Source: Microlunatus sp. Gsoil 973 (GTDB lineage: Bacteria; Actinomycetota; Actinomycetes; Propionibacteriales; Propionibacteriaceae). From it: 64,000 nt of DNA. Where the stretch lies: positions 2,976,001 through 3,040,000 of the forward strand of contig NZ_CP046122.1 of NCBI RefSeq assembly GCF_009707365.1, in the 5' to 3' direction. The position numbers were made by a program, and so were the translations under genes. Shown here in pieces: positions 9,182 through 18,364 of the stretch. The notes beneath the pieces were generated by a model. That model was given only the letters and a program-made list of their open reading frames with translations. It was not told the DNA's origin and did no database searches. The stretch's first letter is position 1, and each line of letters starts with the position of its first letter.

Positions 9182-9664
9182 ATGCCGCGCACCATTGCCA
9201 CAACGACCACGACCGACCGGGACCAGATGCTGGACTTCGTCCGGCCCCGGCACAACCTGCTGCTGGCCACCCAGCGCGCCGACGGCCGCCCGCAGATGTC
9301 ACCGGTCACCGGTGGCGTCGACCCGGAAGGCCGGATCGTCATCTCCAGCTATCCGGGGCGTGCCAAGACCCGCAACGCAGAGCGTCGACCGCAGGTGTCG
9401 GTGCTGGTGCTTTCCGACGATTTCGGCGGTCCGTGGATCCAGGTCGACGGCGATGCCGAGGTGTTGCACATGCCGGAAGCCGTCGACGGGTTGGTCGAGT
9501 ACTTCCGCTGCATCTCCGGTGAGCATCCCAACTGGGACGAGTACCGCGAGGCGATGAAGATCCAGAACAAGTCCCTGATCAGGATCACTCCGACCCGGTG
9601 GGGCCCGATCGCCACCGGGGGCTTCCCGTCCGACGTCGCCGCCCGGCTGGACGCGGCCGGGTGA
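9182..9664 (+). CDS. PPOX-class (F420-dependent-type) split-barrel oxidoreductase
   Basis: The 160-residue protein belongs to the pyridoxamine 5'-phosphate oxidase-like split-barrel family, whose actinobacterial members often use coenzyme F420. Typical landmarks are HNLLLATQRADGRPQMSPVT, ISSYPGRAKTRNAERRPQVS for the cofactor phosphate, and a C-terminal PTRWGPI strand. The ATG start MPRTIATTT has a -10 hexamer just upstream. It is inserted between two paralogous membrane proteins encoded on the other strand, so it does not share their transcripts. The substrate is unknown. Confidence 0.82.
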   Translation: MPRTIATTTTTDRDQMLDFVRPRHNLLLATQRADGRPQMSPVTGGVDPEGRIVISSYPGRAKTRNAERRPQVSVLVLSDDFGGPWIQVDGDAEVLHMPEAVDGLVEYFRCISGEHPNWDEYREAMKIQNKSLIRITPTRWGPIATGGFPSDVAARLDAAG

Positions 9665-9678
9665 TCAACGCCTGATGA

Positions 9679-11034
9679 TCATTGCCAGCTGAGACGCAGG
9701 TCCGAGGCGGACAGGTCGATCAGCGGGGTGGCCAACGCCGTCCCGGTGCCGCTGATCACGCAGGACCTGGTGACGGGCTTCTGCTTCTTGCTGTCCTTTT
9801 TACTGCCGCCCGGCCTGACCTTCGCCTGGCAACGAGCGGTGGTCAGCACGGCGCCGGAGCCCAGCGGGGCAGTCGCCCTTCGCGGATCGGCCGGGTCGGG
9901 TGTCGCCTCCAGATCGTCCAGCTTCGCCTTGGCGCCATGGCTCAGTCTGCGCCGCACGGTGCCGTCGACGATCTTGCTCCCGTCGGGTGCCCGATCGCCG
10001 AGCCGGAGCCCGCAGCCCGCGTCGATCCGCGTCGAGTCCAGACAGTCGGCGACAGCGGCGGACACTGCAGCACGGACCGCGTGTTGGCCCCCGGTGGTCA
10101 GCTCCGGTCGGACGGCGATGGTCGGGACGTCCTGTGGCCCGGTGATCGTGAAGACCGGGTCCCCGGCCAGGCCGAGGTACCGGCTACGCGCCGTGAGGGT
10201 GTAGCTGCCGGGCAGCACCGCCACCGCGTTCGAGGTGACCCGCACGCCGTTCACCGCAAGCGGCAGCGTGCTGGGCAGGGTGCTCAGATCAATGGTCAGG
10301 AAGCCGTTCTCGATCAGGTATCGGCCGTTGACCCGGTGCGCGATGAACGTGCTGTGCACCGACCGATCACCCAGCCGGTACGACGCCCGGACAATCTGGG
10401 CTTCCGGTTTGACGGCAGGAACACTGATCCCGGTGATCGGCGCCGATTTCGCCGACGCAGCCAGGACCTCGTCGCTCATCAGTGACGTCGATGCCGGCCG
10501 GTCCGCAAGGTAGCCGAGCGCCTTGCTCGCGTCACCGGCCGCGAGTGCCTGTAAATATCCCGTGACGGCGTCTGCCGCGGTCACCGGCGCGCCCGTCGTC
10601 TGGTGCTGATTGTTGTTGCGCCAGCTGACGACTCCGACCACACCCGCCGCAAGGAGGACGATCAGGGCCAGCCCTGCGAACACCAGCGGGGTCAGCAGCC
10701 GGGTACCGGATCCGGGAACGAACGATCGGTTGCCACCGGGCTGCTGGTACGGCTGGGCGTGCGGTGCTTCATTCCGGGTGGGTGGTGTCTGACTCGGTTC
10801 GGTCCGGGAGGTTTGTTCGGTCGTCGGTGTGAACCGGGCACCCCAGGGGTTGCCTTCCCACAGCTGTTGGGACTGGTCGGGCGCCGGAGAGCTCGGCGAC
10901 CGCTGGTACTCGAGCTGCTGGGGATACCGCGGGACTCTCCCGGCCGAGCCGGTCGGATCGGTGGAGCCGTTGCCCGAATCGACGCCCGGCAGGACCGATT
11001 CGACGTCGGATTCGTCAGGCTTGCCGCTGGTCAC
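9679..11034 (-). CDS. Single-span membrane-anchored extracytoplasmic protein (paralogue 2)
   Basis: Function unknown; paralogue of the protein at 7732-8994. It has a long polar, Pro/Gln-rich cytoplasmic region of about 110 residues, one membrane span (LLTPLVFAGLALIVLLAAGV) and the same extracytoplasmic domain (AVTGYLQALAAGDASKALGYL, SLMSDEVLAAS, YRLGDRSVHSTF, DCLDSTRIDAGCGLRLG). I chose the GTG at 11034 (VTSGKPDESD), which follows a GGGGGA; a GTG at 11073 in the same frame is also possible. Compared with paralogue 1 it has an extra Lys-rich insertion (RPGGSKKDSKKQKP) near the C-terminus. Confidence 0.72.
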   Translation of the reverse strand: MTSGKPDESDVESVLPGVDSGNGSTDPTGSAGRVPRYPQQLEYQRSPSSPAPDQSQQLWEGNPWGARFTPTTEQTSRTEPSQTPPTRNEAPHAQPYQQPGGNRSFVPGSGTRLLTPLVFAGLALIVLLAAGVVGVVSWRNNNQHQTTGAPVTAADAVTGYLQALAAGDASKALGYLADRPASTSLMSDEVLAASAKSAPITGISVPAVKPEAQIVRASYRLGDRSVHSTFIAHRVNGRYLIENGFLTIDLSTLPSTLPLAVNGVRVTSNAVAVLPGSYTLTARSRYLGLAGDPVFTITGPQDVPTIAVRPELTTGGQHAVRAAVSAAVADCLDSTRIDAGCGLRLGDRAPDGSKIVDGTVRRRLSHGAKAKLDDLEATPDPADPRRATAPLGSGAVLTTARCQAKVRPGGSKKDSKKQKPVTRSCVISGTGTALATPLIDLSASDLRLSWQ

Positions 11035-11141
11035 CGATCCCCCAGATCTGCCCTGCCGTGCCGCAGGAGACACCGGAAAGGTAGCTCAACCAAGGACCAT
11101 AATCGTCCGGTTGTCCACCGGCGACCGGGCGACGAGCGCGA

Positions 11142-12566
11142 TCAGCCGGCGGCCTCGGCCTTGCGCTCCAGCGCGGCTGTCTCCTGTTCCACGTAGCCGT
11201 ACACCTCCGGCAGGATGAACTTGGCGGACAGAAAACCGGTGAGCGACAACAGCGACACGGCAAGCGTCGCACCGACCGGACCCCAGTGCGAGGTCATGAT
11301 CGGGAACACGAACGCACCGAAGAACGACGCACCCTTGACGAAGACGTAGCCGAAGCCGGACGCGGTCGCCTTGAAACGCGGCGGCGCCACCATCGAGGTG
11401 ATCGTCATGCCGTTGGAGGCGTCCCAGTAATGACCCCACATCAGGACGCACGCGGCGATCACGATCAAGGGCTTGAGGTCGATTCCGATCGCGAACGCAC
11501 CGACGACCAGGCCGCAGAACGACAGGCCGAAGCCCCACATCGACAGCCCGCGGTGACCGATCCGCGACAACATCATCGGAGCGATGAACCCGGCGACGGT
11601 TGCCAGGGAGTAGACGAGGGCGGTGACCACGTTGGTGCCGACGATGCTCTGGTTCTCGCCGCTGCCGGTCACCCCGACGCCGGCGGTGACCAGGATCACC
11701 GGGAGGTAGAAGCCGAACGCGGTGAACTCCGCACCTTGCATGGCATTGGAGATCCAGCCGAAGATGGTGGCACGCTTCTTGATCGGGTCGGACCACATCA
11801 CCTTCAGGAAGTCGCCGACCTTGACTCGGTTGATCTTGACGTCCTCGTTCGGCAACATCTCCAGCGAGTCACCGAACAGCGCCTCCGATGACGCCTTCGC
11901 GTCCCGGAATCGGCCACGCTGCACCAGCGAGGACGGGGTCTCCGGCAGGTTCAGCCGGGAGACCAGCAGGATCAGGGCCGGGATGGCCCCCAGGCCGAGA
12001 CCGACCCGCCAGAGCAATTGATGGTCCATGCCGGCGATGTACATGATCGTGACCACGACGATGGCGACCACCTCGCCGAGACCGAACATGAACTGCCAAC
12101 GGCTGCCCATCTCCTCCCGCTTGCCCTTGGACATCGACTCCATGATGTAGGCGTAGCCGTTGGAGATGTCGCTGCCCAGTGGGATGCCGATCAGGAAACG
12201 GAGAATGATCAATTCCCAGATGTTCTGGGAGAAGCCCTGGGCGATGGCCAGCAGGATGAACAGGATCATCGTTGTGATGAAGACCCGCTTGCGGCCGAAC
12301 TGGTCGGCGACGTAGCCGCCGATCAATGCACCGATCAGCGCGCCGCCCTGTACCGCCGCCGTCGCCAGGCCGAGCTGGACGTCGGTGGGATCGAACTCGG
12401 ACTTGATGAAGATCAACAGGAAGGAGATCGCGTACAGATCCCAGGCTTCGATGAGAATCGTCGAGATCATCATCCAACCGCCGCGCCGGCTGGACGCGGT
12501 CCCCGGCTTGTTCTGAAGTCGTACGGTCGCCTGGTCGGACAACTCTCTCAGCTGCGCCTGGTCCAC
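11142..12566 (-). CDS. MFS transporter (12-span, proton symporter type)
   Basis: This is a major-facilitator permease of 474 residues. The loop 2-3 motif GYVADQFGRKRVF and the helix 5-6 motif RLNLPETPSSLVQRGRF are characteristic of the sugar/organic-anion/phosphate symporter branch. The RFLIGIPLGSDISNGYAYI segment resembles the substrate-path helix 4 of phosphate:H+ and metabolite symporters. A phosphate role would suit the neighbourhood but the sequence does not prove it. I chose the GTG at 12566 (VDQAQLREL) because GAGG lies 5 nt upstream; the longer frame adds 28 Arg/Cys-rich residues. A 180-bp gap separates it from the upstream gene. Confidence 0.78.
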   Translation of the reverse strand: MDQAQLRELSDQATVRLQNKPGTASSRRGGWMMISTILIEAWDLYAISFLLIFIKSEFDPTDVQLGLATAAVQGGALIGALIGGYVADQFGRKRVFITTMILFILLAIAQGFSQNIWELIILRFLIGIPLGSDISNGYAYIMESMSKGKREEMGSRWQFMFGLGEVVAIVVVTIMYIAGMDHQLLWRVGLGLGAIPALILLVSRLNLPETPSSLVQRGRFRDAKASSEALFGDSLEMLPNEDVKINRVKVGDFLKVMWSDPIKKRATIFGWISNAMQGAEFTAFGFYLPVILVTAGVGVTGSGENQSIVGTNVVTALVYSLATVAGFIAPMMLSRIGHRGLSMWGFGLSFCGLVVGAFAIGIDLKPLIVIAACVLMWGHYWDASNGMTITSMVAPPRFKATASGFGYVFVKGASFFGAFVFPIMTSHWGPVGATLAVSLLSLTGFLSAKFILPEVYGYVEQETAALERKAEAAG

Positions 12567-12745
12567 GGGTGCCTCTAATCTCGTCTCGACGGTGCCACAA
12601 CAACATTTCCGGACTATGCGTATCAAAGAGGCTGGTGTCCGAGCCGTCAAATCGACCCGGTCACAGCGACGGCCCGGATATACCCAACTCCGGACCAGCT
12701 ATCCATCAAGAACGGTCGCCGTCGCTGTCGGTGTCGTCCGGCTTG

Positions 12746-13306
12746 TCAGCGGTCGTCTGCCGGCTCGGCGGTGTTGCCTGCATCGTCCGCGGCGTCGTCG
12801 ACCCGGCCCTTCCCGGCTCCGGGTGGGGCGAGATGGGCGAACGCGGCCAGGTTCGCGGTGGATTCGCCGCGGGCCAGCCGCCAGGCCCACTCCTTGCGAA
12901 TACTTTCGGAGAAACCGAGCTCGAGGATGGTGTTGAACGACGCGTCGGCGGTGTCCGCGACCGCGCCGAGCAGACGGTCGATCTCGGCAGGGGTCACGGC
13001 GTCCCTGGAGATCCGCGCGGTCAGATAGATGTCGCCGAGCGAGTCGAGGCTGAACCGGATCCCGTACAACCGCAGGTTGCGTTCCAACAGCCACCGGTAC
13101 ACCCGCTCGTGGTTCTCGTCGGGATTGCGGGCGACGAAGGCGCGCAGATCCAGGTGGTGCGATCCGACCTGCAGCGCGCACTCCGTGCTCAGTTTGCGTG
13201 TGCCGGGCAGGGTCACCGAGTACAGGCCGGGACCGGACCGCTGCCAGGCCAGAGCCAGCGACTGTAACGCCGATCGGACCGACCGTTCCGCGTCGTCTTC
13301 TGTCAT
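12746..13306 (-). CDS. YbjN domain-containing protein
   Basis: The 186-residue soluble protein has the YbjN/type III secretion chaperone-like fold (VYRWLLERNLRLYGIRFSLDSLGDIYLTARI). Actinobacterial members are conserved next to mshA, gpmA and senX3 (Rv0487 in M. tuberculosis, from memory), and this one lies in the same general neighbourhood. The C-terminal 40 residues are acidic and low-complexity. The precise role is unknown. The ATG at 13306 sits just after GAGGGG; a GTG one codon upstream is an alternative. Confidence 0.8.
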   Translation of the reverse strand: MTEDDAERSVRSALQSLALAWQRSGPGLYSVTLPGTRKLSTECALQVGSHHLDLRAFVARNPDENHERVYRWLLERNLRLYGIRFSLDSLGDIYLTARISRDAVTPAEIDRLLGAVADTADASFNTILELGFSESIRKEWAWRLARGESTANLAAFAHLAPPGAGKGRVDDAADDAGNTAEPADDR

Positions 13307-13418
13307 CACCCCTCGATCCGTCGATCCCGGTGCGTCGGACTGCAGATTGAACCACTACGGTAACCGGCAATCCGCAGGTCGGCGCGCGTTGTTACCAGGG
13401 TCGTCGACCGGGCCAACT

Positions 13419-13424
13419 TATGGT
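13419..13424 (+). promoter_or_regulatory. -10 element of the solute-binding lipoprotein gene
   Basis: TATGGT ends 6 nt before the GTG at 13431, consistent with a leaderless transcript. Confidence 0.4.
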
Positions 13425-13430
13425 TCTCGG

Positions 13431-14303
13431 GTGTCGGGCATCAGGACCAAGATCATCACAGGTTGCGCGCTGCTTCTTGCGCTGCTGGCGGCCGGATGTG
13501 GTCAGCAGCCCAGCGGCGGGCTTCAGGCCAGCCCGGCTCCGTCGGGCAAGGGATGTACTGTCAAGCGGCTGCCGCTGAAGAATCCCGGGCGTTTCACGGT
13601 TGCCACCGACAGTCCCGCATACCCGCCGTGGTTCAGTGACGACAACCCCAACAACCAGAGGGGCTACGAGTCCGCACTGATCTATGCGACCGCCAAGCAC
13701 CTCGGCTTCACAGCCGACCAGGTCGACTGGGTCGACGTACCGTTCAACTCCGCGATCGCTCCGGGAGAGAAGCCGTTCGACGTCGACATCAACCAGGTGA
13801 CCATCACCGCCGAACGACGGCAGAACGTCGACCTGTCCGCCGCCTACTACACCACCTACCAGGCGGTGATCACGATCGAGGGCGACAAGCTCGCCGGAGT
13901 CACCAGCCTGGCCGAACTCCGTGGCGGCAAGCTCGGCGCACAGGCTGACAGCACCAGCCTCGCGGCGATCACGGACGTGATCAGACCGACGGTTCCGCCC
14001 GAGGTGCTGGACACCAACGGCGCCGGGGTGAAAGCCCTGGAGGAACAGAAGATCGACGGGCTGGTGGTCGACCTGCCGACGGCTGTGCAGATGACCTCCG
14101 GAGAGGTGGACGGCGGACTGATGGTCGGCAGGCTACCGACCCCCGACGGCGATCCGGAGCAGTTCGGCATGGTTCTTGATCACGGCAGCAAGCTCACCGG
14201 ATGCATCAACCAGACTCTGGCCGCGCTGCGGGACGACGGCACGATCGCCACCCTGCAAGGAAAGTGGCTGGACCTGGAGGACGTCCCGCAGCTGAAGGGA
14301 TGA
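13431..14303 (+). CDS. ABC transporter substrate-binding lipoprotein, family 3 (polar amino acid type)
   Basis: This is a family 3 extracellular solute-binding protein for an amino acid or similar small polar solute. The 290-residue protein has a lipoprotein signal (ITGCALLLALLAAGC, lipid Cys at about residue 23). The mature domain shows FTVATDSPAYPPWF, GYESALIYATAKHLGF, INQVTITAERRQNVDLS (the usual switch-helix motif), LRGGKLGAQADSTS and MVLDHGSKLTGCINQTL. No permease or ATPase gene is adjacent, so its transporter partner must lie elsewhere. The start is a GTG with a -10 hexamer just upstream. Confidence 0.87.
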   Translation: MSGIRTKIITGCALLLALLAAGCGQQPSGGLQASPAPSGKGCTVKRLPLKNPGRFTVATDSPAYPPWFSDDNPNNQRGYESALIYATAKHLGFTADQVDWVDVPFNSAIAPGEKPFDVDINQVTITAERRQNVDLSAAYYTTYQAVITIEGDKLAGVTSLAELRGGKLGAQADSTSLAAITDVIRPTVPPEVLDTNGAGVKALEEQKIDGLVVDLPTAVQMTSGEVDGGLMVGRLPTPDGDPEQFGMVLDHGSKLTGCINQTLAALRDDGTIATLQGKWLDLEDVPQLKG

Positions 14304-14312
14304 TCCCGGTGC

Positions 14313-15440
14313 TCACTTCCGGCGGATCGGCGCCATCCGCTTCCGGAACTCGTGCAGGAAGGCGTCCCGCACCGCACTGGTGTCCACGTTTCCGTTGCCC
14401 GTCATGAACTGGCCCGACGCCATCTGCTGGCAGACCACCAGCCAGGCCTGGCCCAACGCGAAGGTGAACGATGACGCGACCGCGGCGCCGATCATCCCGC
14501 CGGCCACCGTTCCGGCGCCGGGCACCATCTTGATCAAGCCGCTGAAGGCCGCCCGGCCACCCTGGGTGGCCGCTGTCGTTGTGGCGATCGCCATCAAAGC
14601 TGCCCGTTCGACCTTGATCTTGTAGATGTGGGCGATGCGGGCCATCAACCCGAGCTGGATCGGAACCAGCATCGCAGCGTCGGAGAAGGGGATGGGCACT
14701 GCGGCGGCGGTCGCGGCGCTGCCGGCCGCCAGCACTATGTCGCGCTGCGCCGCCAACGCCTTGCGCTTCTGGTCGATGGTCTGGGCGGTGGTGAGGGCGA
14801 GTTCCACTCCCTCCGGAGCAACGCGAAAGGAGGCATCGAGAACCTCCAGCAGACCGTGTGCGCGAGCACCGGTGAACGAATCCTCCTTGGCCAGGGTCAG
14901 GTACGGCCGCCCGTCGGCGATCGGCAGACCGAGTGATCGGATGTGCTCGGCGAGGGCGATGGCGTCCGGATGATAGTGCCCGTCCCGCATCGGCACCTGG
15001 GTGAGCACCAGGATGACCGGCAGGCCGATCTTGTCCAGCCGCCGGATGAAGTCCGCCTCGGCGTCCTCGAACCGGCGGTCCATGCCGCGAACGCAGTACC
15101 AGGTCAGGTGGATCTGATCGCTGAGCGGCTGGCGACGCATCTGCTTCATCGCCTTGTCCAATTCGGACAGGATCTCCCTGTCGTCCTTGCCGACCTCCAG
15201 GCCGGCGGTGTCGACGATGCCGAGATGTCCGTGCCGGTCGATGTAGATCTTGCTGCCTTTGGTGACCGGGGCACCGATGCCGGTCTCCGCAACCTCCTCG
15301 CCGAAGATGGCGTTGATCAACGTCGACTTCCCGACCCCCGTCTTCCCGAAGATCGCCAGGTTGAACCGCCCGATCGCGCCGTCCTGCTTGTCGAACTGCG
15401 CACGGAACTCGGTGGAGAACCAGTCGGAACCGGAAGGCAT
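14313..15440 (-). CDS. GTPase with C-terminal DUF697 domain
   Basis: The N-terminal half (residues about 20-200) is a TRAFAC-type GTPase: P-loop IFGKTGVGKSTLINAIFG, switch I Thr in GAPVTKGS, and G3 DTAGLE. The usual NKxD G4 motif is replaced by LVLTQVPM, as in several membrane-remodelling and YcjF-linked GTPases. The C-terminal third is a DUF697-like hydrophobic helical domain (AAAVPIPFSDAAMLVPIQLGLMARI in two stretches), predicted to associate with the membrane. The start ATG (MPSGSDWFST) follows GAGGAG. Cellular role unknown. It converges closely on the solute-binding lipoprotein gene. Confidence 0.82.
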   Translation of the reverse strand: MPSGSDWFSTEFRAQFDKQDGAIGRFNLAIFGKTGVGKSTLINAIFGEEVAETGIGAPVTKGSKIYIDRHGHLGIVDTAGLEVGKDDREILSELDKAMKQMRRQPLSDQIHLTWYCVRGMDRRFEDAEADFIRRLDKIGLPVILVLTQVPMRDGHYHPDAIALAEHIRSLGLPIADGRPYLTLAKEDSFTGARAHGLLEVLDASFRVAPEGVELALTTAQTIDQKRKALAAQRDIVLAAGSAATAAAVPIPFSDAAMLVPIQLGLMARIAHIYKIKVERAALMAIATTTAATQGGRAAFSGLIKMVPGAGTVAGGMIGAAVASSFTFALGQAWLVVCQQMASGQFMTGNGNVDTSAVRDAFLHEFRKRMAPIRRK

Positions 15441-15558
15441 GGGCTGACTCCTCAGCTCGGGCCGGAGTTTCCGCCCGTCGACTTCAAGGGTACGGACCCG
15501 CGCGGCAACGCCGCCGACGCGCGCCCCGAGGGCAACCGTGGGTCTCCCCTGAGCGGAC

Positions 15559-16407
15559 TCAGCGGGTCCAGAAATCCTCCGGTCGTCGACCCGGCCGGAA
15601 GCCGTAGTGCTCGGCCATGACTGCCGCCTCGGGCAGGCCACGGGCCAGGGTCAGGGTCTCGTGGTCGTCGCTGCCGAACGAGATCGCCCGGCCACCCTCC
15701 TCGGCCCACCACTGCGGGATCCAGGACCACAGCCGCTGGGTGTTCAGCTCCAGCGCCCGGCCGCTCTCGGCGATCGCCCGCATCGCCGACCGGAACTCCT
15801 CCTCGAAGCGTCGCGGGTCGAACGGGCCTTCGACCTCCGCCGTCCAGTAACGCACGGGGTAGTCGATGTGGGTGAAACAGGCGAAGTTGTCGGAGCCGGC
15901 GACCATCCGCGGCACCTCGGCCAGATACTCGGTGATCACCTTCTCGGCCGGCCAGCGACGGTAGAGGGTGAACGGTTCCGCCCGATCGTCGCCGATCAGA
16001 CAGGTGTGCAGCGAGCCGTTCACCCGGTCGAACGACGCAAGATCGACAAGCACGGCGGCCTGATCATCGAAGAGGTGCGGCTGGCCGTACTCGACCCCGG
16101 TAAGGATCCGGAGTTCGCCGAACTCGTGGCGGCAGCGGTCGATCGACTCCCGATAGCCGTCGACGTCGAGCGGCGGCGGTTCCAGCCGGCCGGAGTCGGT
16201 GATCAACGACTGTTGCTGCTCGGCGACGTCCTCGCGATCGATCATCCAGCCGTCGAAGTCGAGATGTTCGGTGAAGATCACCGCCGGGAGCCCGATCCGC
16301 ACCGCGCGTCGGCAGGTCCGCCGCATGGTGCCGGCCGCGTCGGAGCCGGGGCCACCGGTGTCCCAGGACCATTCGCTGTGCACATGTGCGTCGGCGGGGA
16401 GGGTCAT
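15559..16407 (-). CDS. PHP domain phosphoesterase (HisJ-like)
   Basis: The 282-residue protein is a PHP-family metallophosphoesterase, the fold of HisJ histidinol phosphatase. Metal ligands are visible in DAHVHSEWS near the N-terminus, FTEHLDFDG, TGVEYGQPH, NGSLHTC, CFTHIDYPVR and the terminal FGSDDHETL. It lacks other histidine-biosynthesis genes nearby, so the actual substrate is uncertain. The ATG at 16407 begins MTLPADAHVH; an ATG six codons upstream is possible. It is divergent from the hydroxyacid dehydrogenase that opens the sugar-acid operon. Confidence 0.8.
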   Translation of the reverse strand: MTLPADAHVHSEWSWDTGGPGSDAAGTMRRTCRRAVRIGLPAVIFTEHLDFDGWMIDREDVAEQQQSLITDSGRLEPPPLDVDGYRESIDRCRHEFGELRILTGVEYGQPHLFDDQAAVLVDLASFDRVNGSLHTCLIGDDRAEPFTLYRRWPAEKVITEYLAEVPRMVAGSDNFACFTHIDYPVRYWTAEVEGPFDPRRFEEEFRSAMRAIAESGRALELNTQRLWSWIPQWWAEEGGRAISFGSDDHETLTLARGLPEAAVMAEHYGFRPGRRPEDFWTR

Positions 16408-16488
16408 GATCACATCATTCCCCATCGGTATGATCGAGTCGCTCGTACGCCTCTGACGGCGAACCACACCTACCCGAGTCGAAGGTCG

Positions 16489-17463
16489 ATGATGACCGTA
16501 GTCACGTGTCTCAGCCCGTACACCGTGGACCAGGTGAAGACCCTGGTCGGTACAGCCGAGATCGAGGTCCGCCTGGTGCCGGATCCACCCGCGCCGACCG
16601 CCGTGCGCCAGGCGGTCGTCGGCGCGGACGTGATCATCGGCGATGTCCGAGCCAAGCACCGGCTGGACCGGGACACGCTGGCCGCGGTCGGGTCGTGCCG
16701 GCTGATCCAGCAGCCGGCGGTCGGCTACGACTCCATCGACGTCACGGCCGCTGCCGAGTTCGGCATCCCGGTGGCCAACGCCGGCGGCTACAACGCCGAG
16801 ACAGTGGCCGACTGGGTGGTGATGGCGGCACTCAATCTGCTGCGCAACGGTGCCCGGCGGGACGCGTCCATGCACGCCGGAGCCTACGACCGGTCGTTCG
16901 AACGCTCCCACGAGCTGTCGGCGATGACCGTCGGCATCGTCGGCCTGGGAAACATCGGCAGGGCCGTTGCCCACCGGTTGGCCGGCTTCGGGTCGACGGT
17001 GCTGGGTCACGACCCGGTCGTCGCCCAGCCTGTTCCGGGCGTACGACAGGTCTCGCTGGACGACCTCCTCGCCGGATCGACGATCATCACCATCCATGCT
17101 CCGCTGACCGAGGTCACTCGGCATCTGATCAATCCGGCGACGATCGACCTGCTGCGGCCCGATGCGATGATCATCAACGCCAGCCGCGGTCCGCTGATCG
17201 ACGAGGTGGCGTTGATCGACGCCCTGCGTACCGGCCGGATCGGTGGTGCCGCCCTCGACGTCTACGAGGCAGAGCCGCTGGCGACCGACTCCGCATTGCG
17301 CACCTTCGACAACGTCTTCCTGACGCCGCACATCGCGGGAGACAGTCTCGAGTCGCGGCGGCGGCTGCAGGAACTGGTCGCCGACAATCTGCGACGGGTG
17401 CTGTTGCACGGCGAACCGCCCCATCACGTCGTCAACGCCGCCCTGCCCGCCACCGCGAACTGA
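16489..17463 (+). CDS. D-isomer specific 2-hydroxyacid dehydrogenase
   Basis: This NAD-dependent dehydrogenase of the phosphoglycerate/D-2-hydroxyacid family has 324 residues. The nucleotide-binding motif is GIVGLGNIGRAVAHRL near residue 148. The catalytic triad is visible as Arg in INASRGPLIDE, Glu in DVYEAEPL and His in LTPHIAGDS. No ACT or regulatory domain is present, so it is not a standard serine-pathway SerA. It opens a plus-strand cluster of carbohydrate-acid genes, which suggests reduction or oxidation of a 2-keto or 2-hydroxy sugar acid. The start is one of two adjacent ATGs. Confidence 0.85.
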   Translation: MMTVVTCLSPYTVDQVKTLVGTAEIEVRLVPDPPAPTAVRQAVVGADVIIGDVRAKHRLDRDTLAAVGSCRLIQQPAVGYDSIDVTAAAEFGIPVANAGGYNAETVADWVVMAALNLLRNGARRDASMHAGAYDRSFERSHELSAMTVGIVGLGNIGRAVAHRLAGFGSTVLGHDPVVAQPVPGVRQVSLDDLLAGSTIITIHAPLTEVTRHLINPATIDLLRPDAMIINASRGPLIDEVALIDALRTGRIGGAALDVYEAEPLATDSALRTFDNVFLTPHIAGDSLESRRRLQELVADNLRRVLLHGEPPHHVVNAALPATAN

Positions 17464-17547
17464 CGGCGACGGGTGTGATCCTGACCGATGGATCCTGCGT
17501 CTGACCAGCTGACCTGATCATCAACTGCACAACGGAAAGAGGAGGCA

Positions 17548-18354
17548 ATGACGCTGCGCGAGCTGCTGGACACCGGGCAACCGACGTTGGGCGGATGGTT
17601 GTCGATCCCGAGCGCCTTCAGCGCCGAGCTGATGGGCCGATCCGGGTTCGACTGGGTCTGCATCGATACCCAGCACGGTCTGATCGGCTACGACCAGATG
17701 GCGCTGATGCTGCAGGCGTTGAGCATCACCGGCACCCCGGCCCTGGTACGGGTCCCCTGGAACGGCCCGGAACACATCATGAAGGCGCTGGACGCCGGCG
17801 CCCAGGGTGTGATCGTTCCGATGATCAACAACGCCGACGACGCGCGCATGGTTGTCCAGACGGTCAAGTATCCGCCGGTCGGGACCCGAAGCTGGGGGCC
17901 GATCCGCGCCTCGCTTGACGTCGTCGGCTACAGCGCCGAATCGGCGAACGCCAACACGCTGGTCATCGTCATGATCGAAACCAGGGACGGGGTGCAGAAC
18001 CTCGACGAGATCCTCAGCGTTCCCGGGGTCGACGCCGTCTACGTCGGCCCGATGGACCTCGCGCTGGCCCACGGCATCACTCCGGCGCTCAATGTCACCG
18101 ACGAGCGGCACGAGCAGTTGATCAGGATGATCCTGGACGGCTGCCGGCGACACGGTGTGACGGCCGGGATCCACTGCGACAGTGTGGAAACCATCGGCCG
18201 CTGGTGGGACATCGGCTACCGGATGTGCACGCTGGCCTCCGACGCCGGCCTGATGCGCGCTGCCGCGACACAGGCGGTCCAGGCCGCCGCCCGACACCCG
18301 CTGCGCACCGCGCCCGTTGTCGATCAACATCCCACCAGCGCCGGCTACGCCTGA
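17548..18354 (+). CDS. HpcH/HpaI-family aldolase
   Basis: This class II, metal-dependent aldolase cleaves 2-keto-3-deoxy sugar acids or related hydroxy-keto acids to pyruvate plus an aldehyde. The fold markers are GFDWVCIDTQHG (catalytic His), LVRVPWN, DAGAQGVIVPMINNADDA (the metal-site loop), VMIETRDGV (metal Glu) and VDAVYVGPMDLALAHG (metal Asp). The 268-residue length is typical. GAGG lies just before the ATG. Its position between a hydroxyacid dehydrogenase and a Gfo/Idh dehydrogenase supports a role in sugar-acid breakdown, though the exact substrate is not evident. Confidence 0.88.
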   Translation: MTLRELLDTGQPTLGGWLSIPSAFSAELMGRSGFDWVCIDTQHGLIGYDQMALMLQALSITGTPALVRVPWNGPEHIMKALDAGAQGVIVPMINNADDARMVVQTVKYPPVGTRSWGPIRASLDVVGYSAESANANTLVIVMIETRDGVQNLDEILSVPGVDAVYVGPMDLALAHGITPALNVTDERHEQLIRMILDGCRRHGVTAGIHCDSVETIGRWWDIGYRMCTLASDAGLMRAAATQAVQAAARHPLRTAPVVDQHPTSAGYA

Positions 18355-18364
18355 GGAGGCTGCC

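Noticed and set aside
16489-17463. Assignment of the hydroxyacid dehydrogenase as serA
   Set aside because: The protein lacks ACT and ASB domains and lies in a sugar-acid cluster, so I kept a general name.
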